From DATLMR01 sp035634255 (GTDB lineage Bacteria > Acidobacteriota > Blastocatellia > UBA7656): a stretch of DNA of 64,000 nucleotides. The position numbers were made by a program, and so were the translations under genes. Within the stretch, counting starts at the first letter, position 1; each line of letters starts with the position of its first letter. The notes beneath the pieces are model-generated. The model saw only the letters and a list, made by a program, of their open reading frames with translations, did not search any database and was not told the DNA's origin. Of the stretch, positions 1 to 9,920 are shown piece after piece. Location: assembly GCA_035634255.1 (NCBI GenBank), contig DASQDI010000166.1, positions 27,922 through 91,921 on the forward strand, read 5' to 3'.

Positions 1-75
1 CGCTTCGCGCCGGCTCAGGCACATTCTACCCGCCGTGTCACGCTCGCCAGCCGAGGGCTTACGCTTTCAATAATT

Positions 76-1833
76 CTACTGTCGCCGCTTAAAAGTGATT
101 CCATTAAACTCTCGTTCACCAACTGCCGAAAACACAAATCCCGCGATCTTTCCTTTATCATCGCGAGTAAAAGAAAGATTAATCATGCCAGCCGGAACGG
201 TAAAAAAATCGGCGTATGCAGCGGTGAGCGGAGTTTCGAGATTTTCGCCAATCTGAAGAATGAGATTATTGTCTTTCAGCGAAATTTTGTAATCCGCGTT
301 AAACTCGTCGCTGTAATAAGTCCCCGCGTATTCGGATAATTGTTGCGGCGAATCCAACGGCGGTTTAACGGGAACGAAAATGTCCGGCTTTCCGCTTTTT
401 GTTAGTATTTTTATTTCAGAAATTGTACCGGACTTGTTAAAGACGGGATTTAGCTCCGTTACATCTGTGCCCGCAACTATCAGTAAGCGGTTTTCGGAAA
501 TTGGCATCACCGGCACTTCGTTTTTCAGAAGCCCGCTGTTAATTAATTTTCCGTCCTTGAGACTCAGCTTAAAGACCTTTCCGGTCTCCAGGTTTGCATA
601 AATGCCTGCGTAGCGCAGCGCTTCCTTTTCGGGCAGTGCGATTGCCGGCGGTAAAGTTTCCGCAACTCTTTTTTGGCTGGGCAGCTGAGGTTTCAATTGT
701 CCTTCCAGATAGATGTCCGCGAGCTTCTCCACAATTACACTCGGAAAAATCGCCGCGTTATTGGACAAAGCGATTACCGTAAATTTTTGTTCGGGAAATG
801 AGACGATCCGCGCCCGATAGCCGGACTGCATATTGCCGCTGTGCATAATTACCGGCAGCCCCTTATATTCGCCCCGCCACATCCCGAAGGCGTAACTCAT
901 TTTCTCCCCGCTGTTTAAGGTTCCCGGCGTCGTCAAAAGTTTAATCAACTCTTTGTTTCCGACCTTCGGCTCATAAAAATTTTGATCCCACAAATACAAG
1001 TCTTCGACAGAAGACAAAACACCTGCGGCACCAACGAGGTCGTCCAATGAAGAGCGGGCGCGGATACTTTTATCCGGACCGACCGAGTAACCGCTAGCCC
1101 GGTTTTTGATCACTTCAAAGCGGTTATCGTAAATCAGAGTATTTTTCATACCCAGAGGCTTGAAAATGTTTTCCTCGGCAAATGCCCGCAAGGATTTCCC
1201 GCTCACGCGCTCGACGATGATTCCCATCAAAAGATAACCGGAATTACTATACTGGTACTTTGCTCCCGGTTTGAAACTGATATTCTTTTGACGCGCCAGA
1301 ATATTTAATATGTCTTTATAACTATAGGCGTTATTCGTGCCGAGCCCGCCGAAAAAGACTAGCGCCTGATAGTCACGGATTCCGCTGGTATGATGAATCA
1401 AATGCCGGATCGTGATCGTATCGTCGTATTTCGGAATTTCCGGCACGTACTTGCGAATGTCGTCGTCGAGCGACAATTTTCCCTGCTGCGCCAAAAGCGC
1501 GATGCTCAACGCCGTAAATGGTTTTGAAGCTGAAGCGAGATTAAACCGGGTCGAAGGCGTGTTCGGAACGTCGTAATCGAGGTTCGCCATTCCGAAGCCG
1601 CGCTTGTAAACAAGCCTGCCGTCTTTAACCACGCCGACCGCACATCCCGGCATGTCGTTTTTATCCCATTGAGAAAGAAACGCATCCACTTTCTTTGCCA
1701 ACTCATCATCGGAAGGCTGAGTTTTAGCGGTCATATTCTGCTGCCCCAAAATGTCGGTGGCGGTGAAACCGACCATAAACAAAATAACGACGACAATTTT
1801 TCGTATAAATGAATCCTGGCATCTTTTACGCAT
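76..1833 (-). CDS. Exported serine hydrolase, class C beta-lactamase / PBP-like family
   Basis: Predicted exported serine hydrolase of the beta-lactamase (PF00144) superfamily, 585 residues. Seen: a basic start and hydrophobic signal segment (residues about 11-31); the SxxK nucleophile motif SASK at 101-104; YSN at 195-197 as the second catalytic motif; and a later HSGN segment in the HxG/KTG position. A C-terminal extension of about 200 residues resembles the beta-rich domains (DUF3471 type) that follow this fold. The start is placed at the Met preceded by an AGGGA-type ribosome site; a longer frame begins 57 bases upstream but would bury the signal peptide. The substrate (D-Ala peptide, beta-lactam or ester) cannot be told from sequence. 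Base composition is noticeably AT-richer than genes beyond 28 kb, so the gene may be acquired. Confidence 0.85.
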   Translation of the reverse strand: MRKRCQDSFIRKIVVVILFMVGFTATDILGQQNMTAKTQPSDDELAKKVDAFLSQWDKNDMPGCAVGVVKDGRLVYKRGFGMANLDYDVPNTPSTRFNLASASKPFTALSIALLAQQGKLSLDDDIRKYVPEIPKYDDTITIRHLIHHTSGIRDYQALVFFGGLGTNNAYSYKDILNILARQKNISFKPGAKYQYSNSGYLLMGIIVERVSGKSLRAFAEENIFKPLGMKNTLIYDNRFEVIKNRASGYSVGPDKSIRARSSLDDLVGAAGVLSSVEDLYLWDQNFYEPKVGNKELIKLLTTPGTLNSGEKMSYAFGMWRGEYKGLPVIMHSGNMQSGYRARIVSFPEQKFTVIALSNNAAIFPSVIVEKLADIYLEGQLKPQLPSQKRVAETLPPAIALPEKEALRYAGIYANLETGKVFKLSLKDGKLINSGLLKNEVPVMPISENRLLIVAGTDVTELNPVFNKSGTISEIKILTKSGKPDIFVPVKPPLDSPQQLSEYAGTYYSDEFNADYKISLKDNNLILQIGENLETPLTAAYADFFTVPAGMINLSFTRDDKGKIAGFVFSAVGEREFNGITFKRRQ

Positions 1834-1984
1834 ATTATTCTTTTCCCTATCTGCGAGCATTATTAGCCACAAGCTAATGGTATATTTCACTAAAAGGGCC
1901 GTGAACAGGTTTGCGACGAATCGGGGTAGAAAAGCGGCGGATTGACGGCAGGATGAGACAAATTGGATTTATGCCTTTATAACT

Positions 1985-2812
1985 CTATCGCGCTTCGTCC
2001 AGTAGTGCTTGAAGCCCACGGCGATAACCGCGGCTTACTTTCAGCCGTATGCCGCTGGTCAAAGTGATGACGTAATCGCCTTTAAAAAGAGGTCGGATCT
2101 CTTTGATGCGGTCGATATTAACTATTGTCGAGCGGTGAATTCTGAGAAATTTTTGTGAATCTAATTTAGCGTGAAAGTTTCCCATCGTCTCGCGGATCAA
2201 ATGGGTTTGGCTGCCGCTGTGCAGGCTTAAATTATCACCCGCGCCTTCGACCCAATCAATTTCTTCGACCTTCAGAAAATAAATGCGCCCGCTCGATTTT
2301 ATGACCACTCGATCAATAGGGGCTTCATTCGTAGTCTTATCCGTTTTTTTAATAGTCGTCTCCGAAAGCGACTCACCGGTTTTTAATTTCATGTCTTGCA
2401 GCATGGCGAACAAACTCTCGCTGATTTCGCCGAGTTTTTGTTGCCGGACAAAGGTTTTGGCTCTTTGCAAAGCGGTGTTGAAGCGGTCGTGGTCGAAAGG
2501 CTTGAGCAAATAGTCGAGCGCGTGCGCCTCGAAGGCGCGAAGGGCGTGTTTATCATATGCGGTTACGAAAATCGTTATGGGCATCTGCATTACCCCGACT
2601 TCTTCGACCACCTGAAACCCGTCCATTTCCGGCATCTGGATGTCAAGAAAAACAACGTCTGGAGACTGCTCGCGGATTGCCGCCACGGCCTCTTTTCCGT
2701 TGCGGCACTCGGCAATCAATTCCATCTCGGGGTCATCGTTGAGCATCACCAGCAGCGCCTCGCGCGCAAGCGATTCATCGTCGACGATCAGCGCGCGGAT
2801 TTTTCGATTCAA
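1985..2812 (-). CDS. LytTR-family response regulator
   Basis: Two-component response regulator, 275 residues. An N-terminal receiver domain (about 5-120) has the acidic pair DD at 11-12, phospho-acceptor Asp57 in FLDIQM and a TAYDKHALRAF/LLKPF segment. A linker leads to a C-terminal LytTR DNA-binding domain (about 170-272). It is encoded right after its kinase: its ATG overlaps the kinase stop codon by four bases, so translation is probably coupled. By family it should bind direct repeats in target promoters. The adjacent serine hydrolase is a possible target, but no repeat was identified. AT-richer than most of the window. Confidence 0.92.
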   Translation of the reverse strand: MNRKIRALIVDDESLAREALLVMLNDDPEMELIAECRNGKEAVAAIREQSPDVVFLDIQMPEMDGFQVVEEVGVMQMPITIFVTAYDKHALRAFEAHALDYLLKPFDHDRFNTALQRAKTFVRQQKLGEISESLFAMLQDMKLKTGESLSETTIKKTDKTTNEAPIDRVVIKSSGRIYFLKVEEIDWVEGAGDNLSLHSGSQTHLIRETMGNFHAKLDSQKFLRIHRSTIVNIDRIKEIRPLFKGDYVITLTSGIRLKVSRGYRRGLQALLDEAR

Positions 2813-3915
2813 TTCAGTTCTCCTTTTGACTGTTCTTTAGCGGGGAGAAAGGGGATAACAATTTGCGCTATTGTCCATTCGTTTTCCCTTCTGCTAAGGC
2901 TGAAACTATAATCCTCACCATAAAGCTCCGAGAGGCGCTCCCGGGTGGTTTTTAATCCCAAACCGGCGGCACCGTTTTGCCCGGAAATTTTCTTCAAGTC
3001 TTTTCCGTCATCGCGTACTTCCATCAAGACCTGATCGTTTTGCAAGCGAGCCACAATTTGTATCCGGCTGGTTCCCGAATTGGAATCCACGGCATGGCGC
3101 ATAGCGTTTTCGACGAGCGGCTGCAATATTAAATTCGGCACCTGGGCGATAAGGGCTTTCGGATCAATATCCCACTCAACGGCAAGTCGGTCATGGAAGC
3201 GGATGCGCTCGATTTCCAGATAACGCCGCGTAAATTCAATCTCGTCTTCGAGCGTCAAAACTTGCGTCTCTATGTTATCGAGTGTTAATCGCAGAAGTTC
3301 GCTGAGACGGTTAATCATTTTGACCGCATCCCGATTTTCATTCTTTAGAACCAGAGCCGTAATCGAGTGCAGCGTATTGAATAAAAAGTGTGGGTGCAGC
3401 TGCATCTTCAGTGCCTGAAGTCGGGCATTTGATAGCTGGACGTCAAGCTTTGAAGCTTTTAACATTTCGTTTTGATACCGCTCGTAGTATAAGAAAATCA
3501 AACTATTTGAAAGAATTACCCAGTAAATCAGCATGTTTAGAAAGAGGATGAATACCCAATCATGATCCGGTCGGTAAAATTGCTCGATGTTATAACTCGT
3601 CAAATCTTTCAAAATGGGTAGAAGAAGTAGAGGCAATCCCTGGACGAGCATCGCCCAAACGGTTCCCACGGATAAGTAGATCAGCAAACTCTTAATTAGA
3701 CGCGTGCGATCAAAAGCAAAGCGGCGCGACAGTATGAGAATTAATGGAGCGTGAATTGCCCAAAACACCCAGAACGGGGCAAGTTCGGTGATATTTTCTG
3801 ACACATTTTCCGGCTCATTTAATCTGAGATAGAGAGAAATTGCGCTCACGAGATAGACGATCAAAGCCCCCATTGCCAGGATCAAAAGCAATTGAAAAGT
3901 AGAAATTCGTCGCAT
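2809..3915 (-). CDS. LytS/YehU-type sensor histidine kinase
   Basis: Membrane sensor histidine kinase, 368 residues. Four hydrophobic segments in the first 150 residues form the sensor. They are followed by the His_kinase (PF06580) motif QLHPHFLFN with the expected phospho-His at 186, then an HATPase domain with LQPLVENAMRHAV (N box) and GLGLKTTRERL (G box). It precedes and overlaps the LytTR regulator, the standard gene order of LytS/LytR-type systems. The periplasmic loops are short, so the stimulus is probably sensed within the membrane; that is inference. No obvious ligand-binding domain is present. Confidence 0.92.
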   Translation of the reverse strand: MRRISTFQLLLILAMGALIVYLVSAISLYLRLNEPENVSENITELAPFWVFWAIHAPLILILSRRFAFDRTRLIKSLLIYLSVGTVWAMLVQGLPLLLLPILKDLTSYNIEQFYRPDHDWVFILFLNMLIYWVILSNSLIFLYYERYQNEMLKASKLDVQLSNARLQALKMQLHPHFLFNTLHSITALVLKNENRDAVKMINRLSELLRLTLDNIETQVLTLEDEIEFTRRYLEIERIRFHDRLAVEWDIDPKALIAQVPNLILQPLVENAMRHAVDSNSGTSRIQIVARLQNDQVLMEVRDDGKDLKKISGQNGAAGLGLKTTRERLSELYGEDYSFSLSRRENEWTIAQIVIPFLPAKEQSKGELN

Positions 3916-4098
3916 TTATAATCAAGTATAAGGCACTGGTCGGGATTTTTATATTTAAAGTTCAGACCCATTTCGAGCGGTTTTCGGTTGCGTTGCAAAG
4001 ATAATTTTGAGGCGCGAAATAGCGCTGGGCCCCAACGGGAGAATCCCGGTGAGCGGATTCGCAGCTAATCCATTTACGCGAAACCTATGACAGACTCT

Positions 4099-4281
4099 CA
4101 TTCGGACCTGCGGATGACTGACCGTTACACTTACGTGGTTGAACGAAGGAAGGTGGAGGCGCTTGAAAGAATCGCCTGCTACAACAAGGAGAGAAGCGTG
4201 AAATCCCAGAAGGCCGGTCACAAATGGGGCACAATGAAAAAGCGCGGAGCTGGAAGCCCCGCGCTAATTCTTCGAATCTGA
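4099..4281 (+). pseudogene. Tyrosine integrase remnant (C-terminal scrap, outer element)
   Basis: About 40 codons matching the last part of the integrase at 23.5-24.0 kb, starting inside the GHSDLRMTDRYT box that holds the catalytic Tyr. Homology begins abruptly at 4099 with unrelated sequence to its left. A deletion of about 35 bases relative to the other copy shifts the end of the frame, and scattered substitutions (RYTY for RYTH, CYNKE for CYSKE) show it is a different, diverged integrase rather than a recent copy. It is followed by the same integrase terminator and tRNA 3' half as the intact end of the island. Confidence 0.85.
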
Positions 4282-4326
4282 AAGTGGAGCTGAGGGGATT
4301 CGAACCCCTGGCCTCGTGAATGCGAG
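4230..4326. repeat. Island left att repeat: tRNA-Ala 3' half plus integrase terminator
   Basis: A 97-base stretch identical to 24062-24158 in direct orientation. It contains a hairpin (AGCGCGG / CCGCGCT, the likely integrase terminator) and, at 4285-4326, the last 42 nucleotides of the minus-strand tRNA-Ala gene from anticodon loop to discriminator base. Identity stops at the anticodon loop, the usual crossover point of tRNA-targeting tyrosine integrases. This marks the left attachment site of the island. Confidence 0.88.
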
Positions 4327-4488
4327 TTCTAAGCAACTGTATTGCCTTATGCTCCGCTGTCCATAAATCAACTACTTGAGTCCTACTGTGTCCATTGAGT
4401 GTTACTACTTTCCGTGCAGTCTGCTGTCAACGTTGCTGTCATTTTGCTCCGGTGGCTCCGGGCTCGATCTTGTAGATTGCCCACTTTG
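4327..4488. other. Island left-end non-coding stretch
   Basis: Sequence immediately inside the left att repeat, up to the stop codon of the AhpD-like gene. No gene, tRNA or clear hairpin was recognised. Confidence 0.4.
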
Positions 4489-5814
4489 TTACTTCATGCT
4501 CCACTCCGACCCGTATACTTCCTTGTATACTCGTATCGCCTCGTCCTCGGAGGGCAGGCTCAGGCCATCCGTGAACCTGTTCATGAAGCTGAAAGCGCAG
4601 GTCTGAAGCAGGACCTCCACGGCACCCTGCTCGGTGAACTCCGCTCTGATCTTCTCATAATCTGCATCCGTGATCGAAGTGGGCTCGCGGGTCAGCTTGC
4701 GGGCAAACTCCACGGCCTTCAGTTCGCGGGCGCTCAAGACCGCGTCGCTCTTTTTCATCGCCATCAGCTTTGCCGGATCGACATTCAGCCGCCTGAGCCC
4801 GAGCACCTGGTGCAGAGTGCAATAGCGGCACCCGTTCGCCATCGAAACGGCAAATGAGATATGGAGCTTCACCTCGCGGCTCACCGCCGCGTACTCTCTC
4901 ACCGCCGCCCCATAGGCTCGCCAGGCGAGTGCGAACTGAGGTGATCGCATCATGGCTCTCTGGGAATTGGCTACGCCAAGGCCGAGGCCGGAGGTCTGAC
5001 GCGAGGGATCTTTCGCCGCAGCGTCCATAGCGATTACGGCGCCGATCTCGGCGTCGGAGATAAGGGCCACGCGGGCAGCGGGCGGTTCGTATGCTGCGGG
5101 CGGTCGCGCCTTAAAAGGCGAGCCGTCAATCGCCCACGGCTCGACGGGGAGGCCGGCCCCCTCGGAAAATCGAGTGAAGTAATTGAAGAAGCAGACCGTC
5201 ATGGTCAGTTCCACGATCTGCGAGTCGTTGAAGTGGGCTCTGAGTATCTGAAACTCTTCATCGCTCACCCCGTTCACGTCCCTTGAGAGAGAGACCGAGT
5301 ACGCGAGGGCCGCTCTGTCGGTGGGCGATAACGTGTGGCTGTCATCCGACCTCATACAACTGAGTAATGCCCTGCCGCGCTCGGTCGCTCCGAGCATCCT
5401 GATCATATGCGCGCCCACGTAAGGGCTGGCATAAACCTGCGCGACGCGCAGGCCCAGGGCCAGCTTCGTCTCCGAAGGGACCGCGCCTGAATAGATCGCC
5501 GTATTGATGAGGCGGGCGAAAGGCTTGACCGCGGAGGGAAGCGTGGCCAGAGCACGCAGGTAATTGGGCAGGCGGCCAGCCTCTGACGACTCAAGCGACT
5601 CTATACCTTTGAAGATATCCGAGTCTTCCGCCACGAGAGGGAGCCTTGATTTCGCGCCGACCCTGCGACGCGCCTGCTGCTCAAGCGAGCCGATTGAGAC
5701 AATCGAGGCGGCGGCCCTTTCCGTATCCCGCTCCCTGAGCGGGCGAGGCGCGGCAAGCGCCTCGCAGCCGGATGAGATGATTATGAGCACTGAGAGAATA
5801 GAGGAGGCACGCAT
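4489..5814 (-). CDS. Exported two-domain AhpD/carboxymuconolactone decarboxylase-like protein
   Basis: Exported protein of 441 residues made of two tandem AhpD-like (CMD-fold) halves. The second half carries the redox motif CRYCTLH at 329-335, the CxxC plus His arrangement of AhpD-type peroxidases. The first half has the matching helix (YASPYVGAH, about 128-136) with no cysteine, so it is probably structural. The N-terminus has a hydrophobic signal; a Cys at 17 could be lipidated, but the lipobox is poor. The start is supported by an AAAGGAGA ribosome site. It lies 28 bases downstream of the TonB receptor and is probably co-transcribed. The role, peroxide or organic-acid related, is inferred from the family only. 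Confidence 0.75.
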   Translation of the reverse strand: MRASSILSVLIIISSGCEALAAPRPLRERDTERAAASIVSIGSLEQQARRRVGAKSRLPLVAEDSDIFKGIESLESSEAGRLPNYLRALATLPSAVKPFARLINTAIYSGAVPSETKLALGLRVAQVYASPYVGAHMIRMLGATERGRALLSCMRSDDSHTLSPTDRAALAYSVSLSRDVNGVSDEEFQILRAHFNDSQIVELTMTVCFFNYFTRFSEGAGLPVEPWAIDGSPFKARPPAAYEPPAARVALISDAEIGAVIAMDAAAKDPSRQTSGLGLGVANSQRAMMRSPQFALAWRAYGAAVREYAAVSREVKLHISFAVSMANGCRYCTLHQVLGLRRLNVDPAKLMAMKKSDAVLSARELKAVEFARKLTREPTSITDADYEKIRAEFTEQGAVEVLLQTCAFSFMNRFTDGLSLPSEDEAIRVYKEVYGSEWSMK

Positions 5815-5842
5815 GGTTATTCTCCTTTACCTGTCTTTCGAA

Positions 5843-8800
5843 TTAAAACGAGAACCGGACTCCAAGCTGCAACGTCCGCGCCTCGAACGCCTGCGTCGAT
5901 TTGCCGAAAGACGAAAGCGACAGGTCCGTATTCGGCAGGAAGAGGTTCACGTTGTTCAGCGCGTTGAAAGCTTCGATGCGCAACTGCAGCCGCATCTCAT
6001 CGCGGAGCGAGAAGCTGCGCGCGAGGCAAAGGTCCGCAGTTATGTATTTCGGCCCTCGGAACGTGTTGCGCCCCAGAGTGCCGTCGTGTCCGGGGAGCGG
6101 CTTGGGAAATATGCTCGCGTCGAACAGGCCATCGATGAAATCCTGATTGCTGAAAGAGGACTTCACACTCCCCGGAGCCGGGGCGTCGGGCCTGTCATAG
6201 AATCCGCCTCCGACAGCGCCGCCGCCGCCGTCCGCATTATAATCGCCGCCCGCCCTGAATGAAGCGCCGTTCCAGACGGAGAAAGGCCGGCCCGATTGCG
6301 CGGTGATGATGGCCGACATCTCCCAGTCGCGCGCCAGCCTGTTCAAAAAGCTCGGGCCGCGAAGCCACTGCGGAGCCCACATGACCGAAGCCGAGAACCT
6401 GTGAGGTATGTCGAACAGAGATCGACCGCGCTCGCATACCAGGCAATCTATATTGGCGGCCCCCTTACCCGGCTCCGAATTATCGGCAAACTGGCCCGTC
6501 GACGTGTCGGACGAAGTATCGAGCCACTTCGACCAGCGGTAGTTAGTCTGGACCGAGAGGCCGCTCTTCAGGTTCGCCCGCAGCTCGGCGGTCATCGCGT
6601 GATAGCTCGAAGTCACTCCGTTGGTGACGAACAGAAGCGTGCCGAAGTTGGGGTTTATGCGGTCCTCCCTCCCGTCACCGAGCAGGTCGCCTTTAAACCG
6701 GTTCACGTCGTCTATGCGCTCAAGGTTTATTCCTTTCGTGCCGACGTACCCCATGCTGGCAATCAGCCCGGAGGCAAACTCCCTCTGAATGTTCAGGAAC
6801 CAGCTCTCGCTGTACTGGGTCTTGATCTCGGGATTGACGACGAACCCCGTCGTGCGTATGGGAGGCTCGCCGGGCCTGCTCTTCACGCCGCCGTTCGCAT
6901 TGAGGCCGCGCCCGAACTCGGGGTTGAAGGGCACAGGGATGTCGTAAATGATCGTCGTGCCTATCCGGCTTGAGGGCTGGATTACTCCCTGGATCGCGTC
7001 GGGCGGAAGCGCGCGCGCTCCGGCAAGCGACTGGCCGTGATGCGGCTGATAGGCGAGGCTGAAACCGGCCCTCACGGACGTTTTCCCGTCTCCGAACGGG
7101 TCGAGCGCCAGCCCGATCCTCGGGGCGAAGTTTGCCCGCTCCGGCTTGTACAGGCGGTCTACCCTTCCGACGGAAGCGTTGGCGAGCCGCTCCCGGAAGT
7201 CGTCTCCCGGCCCGAGGATTATCGAAGAGAGCCGCCCTTCCCGCTCGCTCACATCACCAAAGTAATCGTGACGGAGCCCGATGCTGAAGTTCAACCTCGA
7301 ATTGACCTTCCAGTCTTCCTGAATAAAGAGGCCGCTCTCATAAAACGTGAAGTAGCGGGGGAAACTCGTCGGCTCTCCCGTATGCGGGTTGACCGTGAGA
7401 GTCTGCCTAAAGGGGCGGTCGGTCGCGAAATCATGCAGCGTCTCGAAGAAGAAAGCGCCCGCGCTCGGAGGGCCTATCGAGAGCCCTTTGAATATGCGCC
7501 TGAACTCGAATCCGAATCGGATCGAGTGGCGGCCTCTATCGAGCGTCACGGTGTCTCGAATCTCGTACGTGCGGAGCCGGGTGCTCGACTCGAAGATATC
7601 TCCGAAGGGCGCCGTCAGCCCGGTCACGGTAATATCTGGCACGACCGCGCCTTCATCGCCGCGCGTGGTGTTGATGATCTGCACCGAAGCGCGAGCGTCA
7701 TTGATGGCGCGATTGAAGACGCGAACGTAGCCGAGATTGAAGTTCGCGAAGATACCGTCGAAAGGCCCGCGACTGCCGCGTATGGCCTTTCCGAGGGTCG
7801 CGCGCGATGAACTTGTCCCGCCCAGATCGCGCTGGTATTCGGCGATCCATCGCCCCGTGATCCTGTCGTCCTTGCCGAGCGAATGATCCAGCCTGACAAG
7901 GTACTGGTCGAACCTTATGTAATCGTCTAGCCTCACGGCAGCGCGACCGGCCGCCGGTATGACGCCCTCAGGGGTGAGCAGGTCCTGCTGGTCGAGGTAC
8001 CGCTTTCCGCCCGAGCCGGGAAGCGGAGTCGGGGCGGGGAAGTCCTGCAACAGCCTCGCCGCTACCCCCGATGGCGCAGTGCGCATAACATACTCCCGGA
8101 ATTCGGGCGTCTCCACCTGGAACGTGAGCGCCTGGCCCACGGCGTTGCGAGTGCCTTCGTACGAGCCGAAGAAGAAGGTCCTGTTCTTTATGATCGGGCC
8201 GCCGAGGTTCGCGCCGAACTGGTTGAACACCTGATGAGCAGGCTCTACGGCGAAGAAGTTGCGGGCGTTGAGGGCCGAATTACGATGGTAAGACCATGCC
8301 CTGCCGTGAAACCAGTTGGTGCCTGAGCGCGTGCGCAGGTTGATCACCGCGCCGTTGCCGCGCCCGAACTCGCTCGAAAAATTTCCGGTCTGCACCTGAG
8401 CCTCTTCAAGGGATTCAAGGCTCGGCACAATCGCTGGCTCGCCGCTATTGTTCTGGTTGGTGTTCATTGCGCCGTCGAGAACGTAGTTGTTCCCCCTGTA
8501 CCGGTTGCCGTTCACGGTGATGACGGGCGAGTTGGTCAGCTTGGTCGAAGACGCGGCCCCCGGAATCACGGTCGCTCCCGCGCTCAGCTTTGGCAGGAGG
8601 AAAATGTCGCGCTGCGCAAGCGGGAGGTTGCTGATTTCGCTATTGACGAACGTGTCGGTCAGGCGGCCTTCGGTCGAAACCCTGGCAATGATCTCGCCCG
8701 CGCTGACCTCGACCGTCTCTTCGACCGCGCCGACCTCAAGATTGATCGTCAGCTCGGTCGTCTCTCCGACGCTGAGCTTGAGGCTCTTCTGTTCAAGCGT

Positions 8801-9076
8801 CTTGAACCCGGCCGCGCGCGCGGTGATCGTATAAGAGCCGGGCGGAAGCGCCCCGAGAAAGAACGCCCCGCTCTCATCGGATGCCGTCGAACGGACCTGC
8901 GCTGTGGATTCGTTCGTCGCCACAACGGTCGAACCGGGAATGACGCTCCCCGTCGTGTCCGTGACGAACCCCTTGAGTGCGGCTTCGTTAAGCTGCGCCC
9001 TCGTGGCCGGAGGAATCAGCAGAAGCAGAATAGCAGCGAATATGAAGGGACGATTGTGCTGATGGGCATAAAACAT
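5843..9076 (-). CDS. TonB-dependent receptor, Oar-like, with carboxypeptidase regulatory-like domain
   Basis: Outer-membrane receptor of about 1077 residues. Order: signal peptide (hydrophobic run ending PATRAQ), an Ig-like carboxypeptidase-regulatory domain (GFVTDTTGSVIPGSTV, about 30-110), a plug-like domain with RGNNYVLDGAMNTN and the acidobacterial/myxobacterial EFGRGNGAVINLRTRSGTN segment, then a long beta-barrel ending in the aromatic RTLQLGVRFSF. The start was chosen at the Met directly preceded by a GAGGAGA ribosome site; a longer frame adds an unlikely 37 residues. Such Oar-type receptors are abundant in acidobacteria and usually import polymers or peptides. The ligand is unknown. 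The AhpD-like gene follows in the same transcription unit. Confidence 0.9.
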   Translation of the reverse strand: MFYAHQHNRPFIFAAILLLLIPPATRAQLNEAALKGFVTDTTGSVIPGSTVVATNESTAQVRSTASDESGAFFLGALPPGSYTITARAAGFKTLEQKSLKLSVGETTELTINLEVGAVEETVEVSAGEIIARVSTEGRLTDTFVNSEISNLPLAQRDIFLLPKLSAGATVIPGAASSTKLTNSPVITVNGNRYRGNNYVLDGAMNTNQNNSGEPAIVPSLESLEEAQVQTGNFSSEFGRGNGAVINLRTRSGTNWFHGRAWSYHRNSALNARNFFAVEPAHQVFNQFGANLGGPIIKNRTFFFGSYEGTRNAVGQALTFQVETPEFREYVMRTAPSGVAARLLQDFPAPTPLPGSGGKRYLDQQDLLTPEGVIPAAGRAAVRLDDYIRFDQYLVRLDHSLGKDDRITGRWIAEYQRDLGGTSSSRATLGKAIRGSRGPFDGIFANFNLGYVRVFNRAINDARASVQIINTTRGDEGAVVPDITVTGLTAPFGDIFESSTRLRTYEIRDTVTLDRGRHSIRFGFEFRRIFKGLSIGPPSAGAFFFETLHDFATDRPFRQTLTVNPHTGEPTSFPRYFTFYESGLFIQEDWKVNSRLNFSIGLRHDYFGDVSEREGRLSSIILGPGDDFRERLANASVGRVDRLYKPERANFAPRIGLALDPFGDGKTSVRAGFSLAYQPHHGQSLAGARALPPDAIQGVIQPSSRIGTTIIYDIPVPFNPEFGRGLNANGGVKSRPGEPPIRTTGFVVNPEIKTQYSESWFLNIQREFASGLIASMGYVGTKGINLERIDDVNRFKGDLLGDGREDRINPNFGTLLFVTNGVTSSYHAMTAELRANLKSGLSVQTNYRWSKWLDTSSDTSTGQFADNSEPGKGAANIDCLVCERGRSLFDIPHRFSASVMWAPQWLRGPSFLNRLARDWEMSAIITAQSGRPFSVWNGASFRAGGDYNADGGGGAVGGGFYDRPDAPAPGSVKSSFSNQDFIDGLFDASIFPKPLPGHDGTLGRNTFRGPKYITADLCLARSFSLRDEMRLQLRIEAFNALNNVNLFLPNTDLSLSSFGKSTQAFEARTLQLGVRFSF

Positions 9077-9794
9077 GATAGGTCTCCTCGATTGGAATGG
9101 AAAGACTACTCTACTAAGAGAGAGCCGAATGGTACCTGCGGGCACACGAGTACCCATCACAGTCCAGAGCTTATACAGCCTGGGCAATGCGAGGCTAGAG
9201 CTGGGTTTTCCAGCCCGAGCGGGGATTGTTTGCTCATCTGTGCGGCAGGCCAGCTCGCTTCCGATGGATAGGCTACCGCATGTGGAGCCAGGCTCTCCTG
9301 GCTCCGCTTTCTGGAGTACGCGCGATCTTATGCCATAGCCGGGAGGACCTTGCCCTCGGCTGCGTCAAATATATTGGGTAGCAATTCGATGGATCGATGA
9401 CACCTGTCTACAATGCAAACGGCGTGACATCTCGAAAATTGCTCATTTCTTCATGTCGCCGCGGTTTAGGTAGGACGTTTTTGTCCTAACGAAATCACGT
9501 ATTCAAGATAACTCTCTAGTCTGTAGGGAATAAAAAGTAGGAAAACATTGTCCTGGCGCGCGCAGGCGAATATCCGACTGAAATAACGTGCGCAGGGACG
9601 GCTTCAGCGAGATTAAATATATTTAGACGAAGGTGAAAAAAGATCAAAGGTTAGCAGATAAAGGCGATGAGGACACAAGGGCCGCGCTGGAATCACCAGA
9701 AATTGCAAAGGAAGGTGCAAAATCTGGCGATTTCATGAAATGGGGAAAGCCAGCTCAATCCACTCAGCCCGCTGGCGCCACGCTTCTGCGAAAA
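9077..9794. other. Long non-coding leader and spacer
   Basis: About 700 bases upstream of the TonB receptor with no convincing gene. Short frames here have no ribosome site or family signature. The promoter of the receptor operon must lie in this stretch, but no sigma-70 consensus stands out. The right half is AT-rich and runs into the transposase remnant. Confidence 0.4.
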
Positions 9795-9920
9795 ATGCCC
9801 AACCCTCAGCACTCGATTTATCTGTTAGCCGAAGCGATTAATCAGCAGGTCTTCGATAGCCAGTTCGGCCCGCTCTATGCTGATGGACTGGGTAGGCCGC
9901 TCTTTCGACCGCAGCAGACC
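9795..9920 (+). pseudogene. IS5-type transposase N-terminal remnant
   Basis: About 42 codons reading PQHSIYLLAEAINQQVF followed by DSQFGPLYADGLGRP. This matches the N-terminal pattern of IS5/IS1106-group DDE transposases (HPLxxLAxxIDWxxFExxFGPLYxExxGRP). The remainder of the transposase, including the DDE catalytic core, is absent. The surrounding frame (9633-10055) is open for 140 codons, but its flanks do not look like the family. I recognised this from memory of the family pattern; a profile search would settle it. Confidence 0.6.

Noticed and set aside
3955..4098. Possible structured RNA (riboswitch-like stem GGATT/AATCC)
   Set aside because: Conserved boxes of known riboswitches could not be matched, and it does not lead into a gene. 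It is more likely junk at the element boundary.
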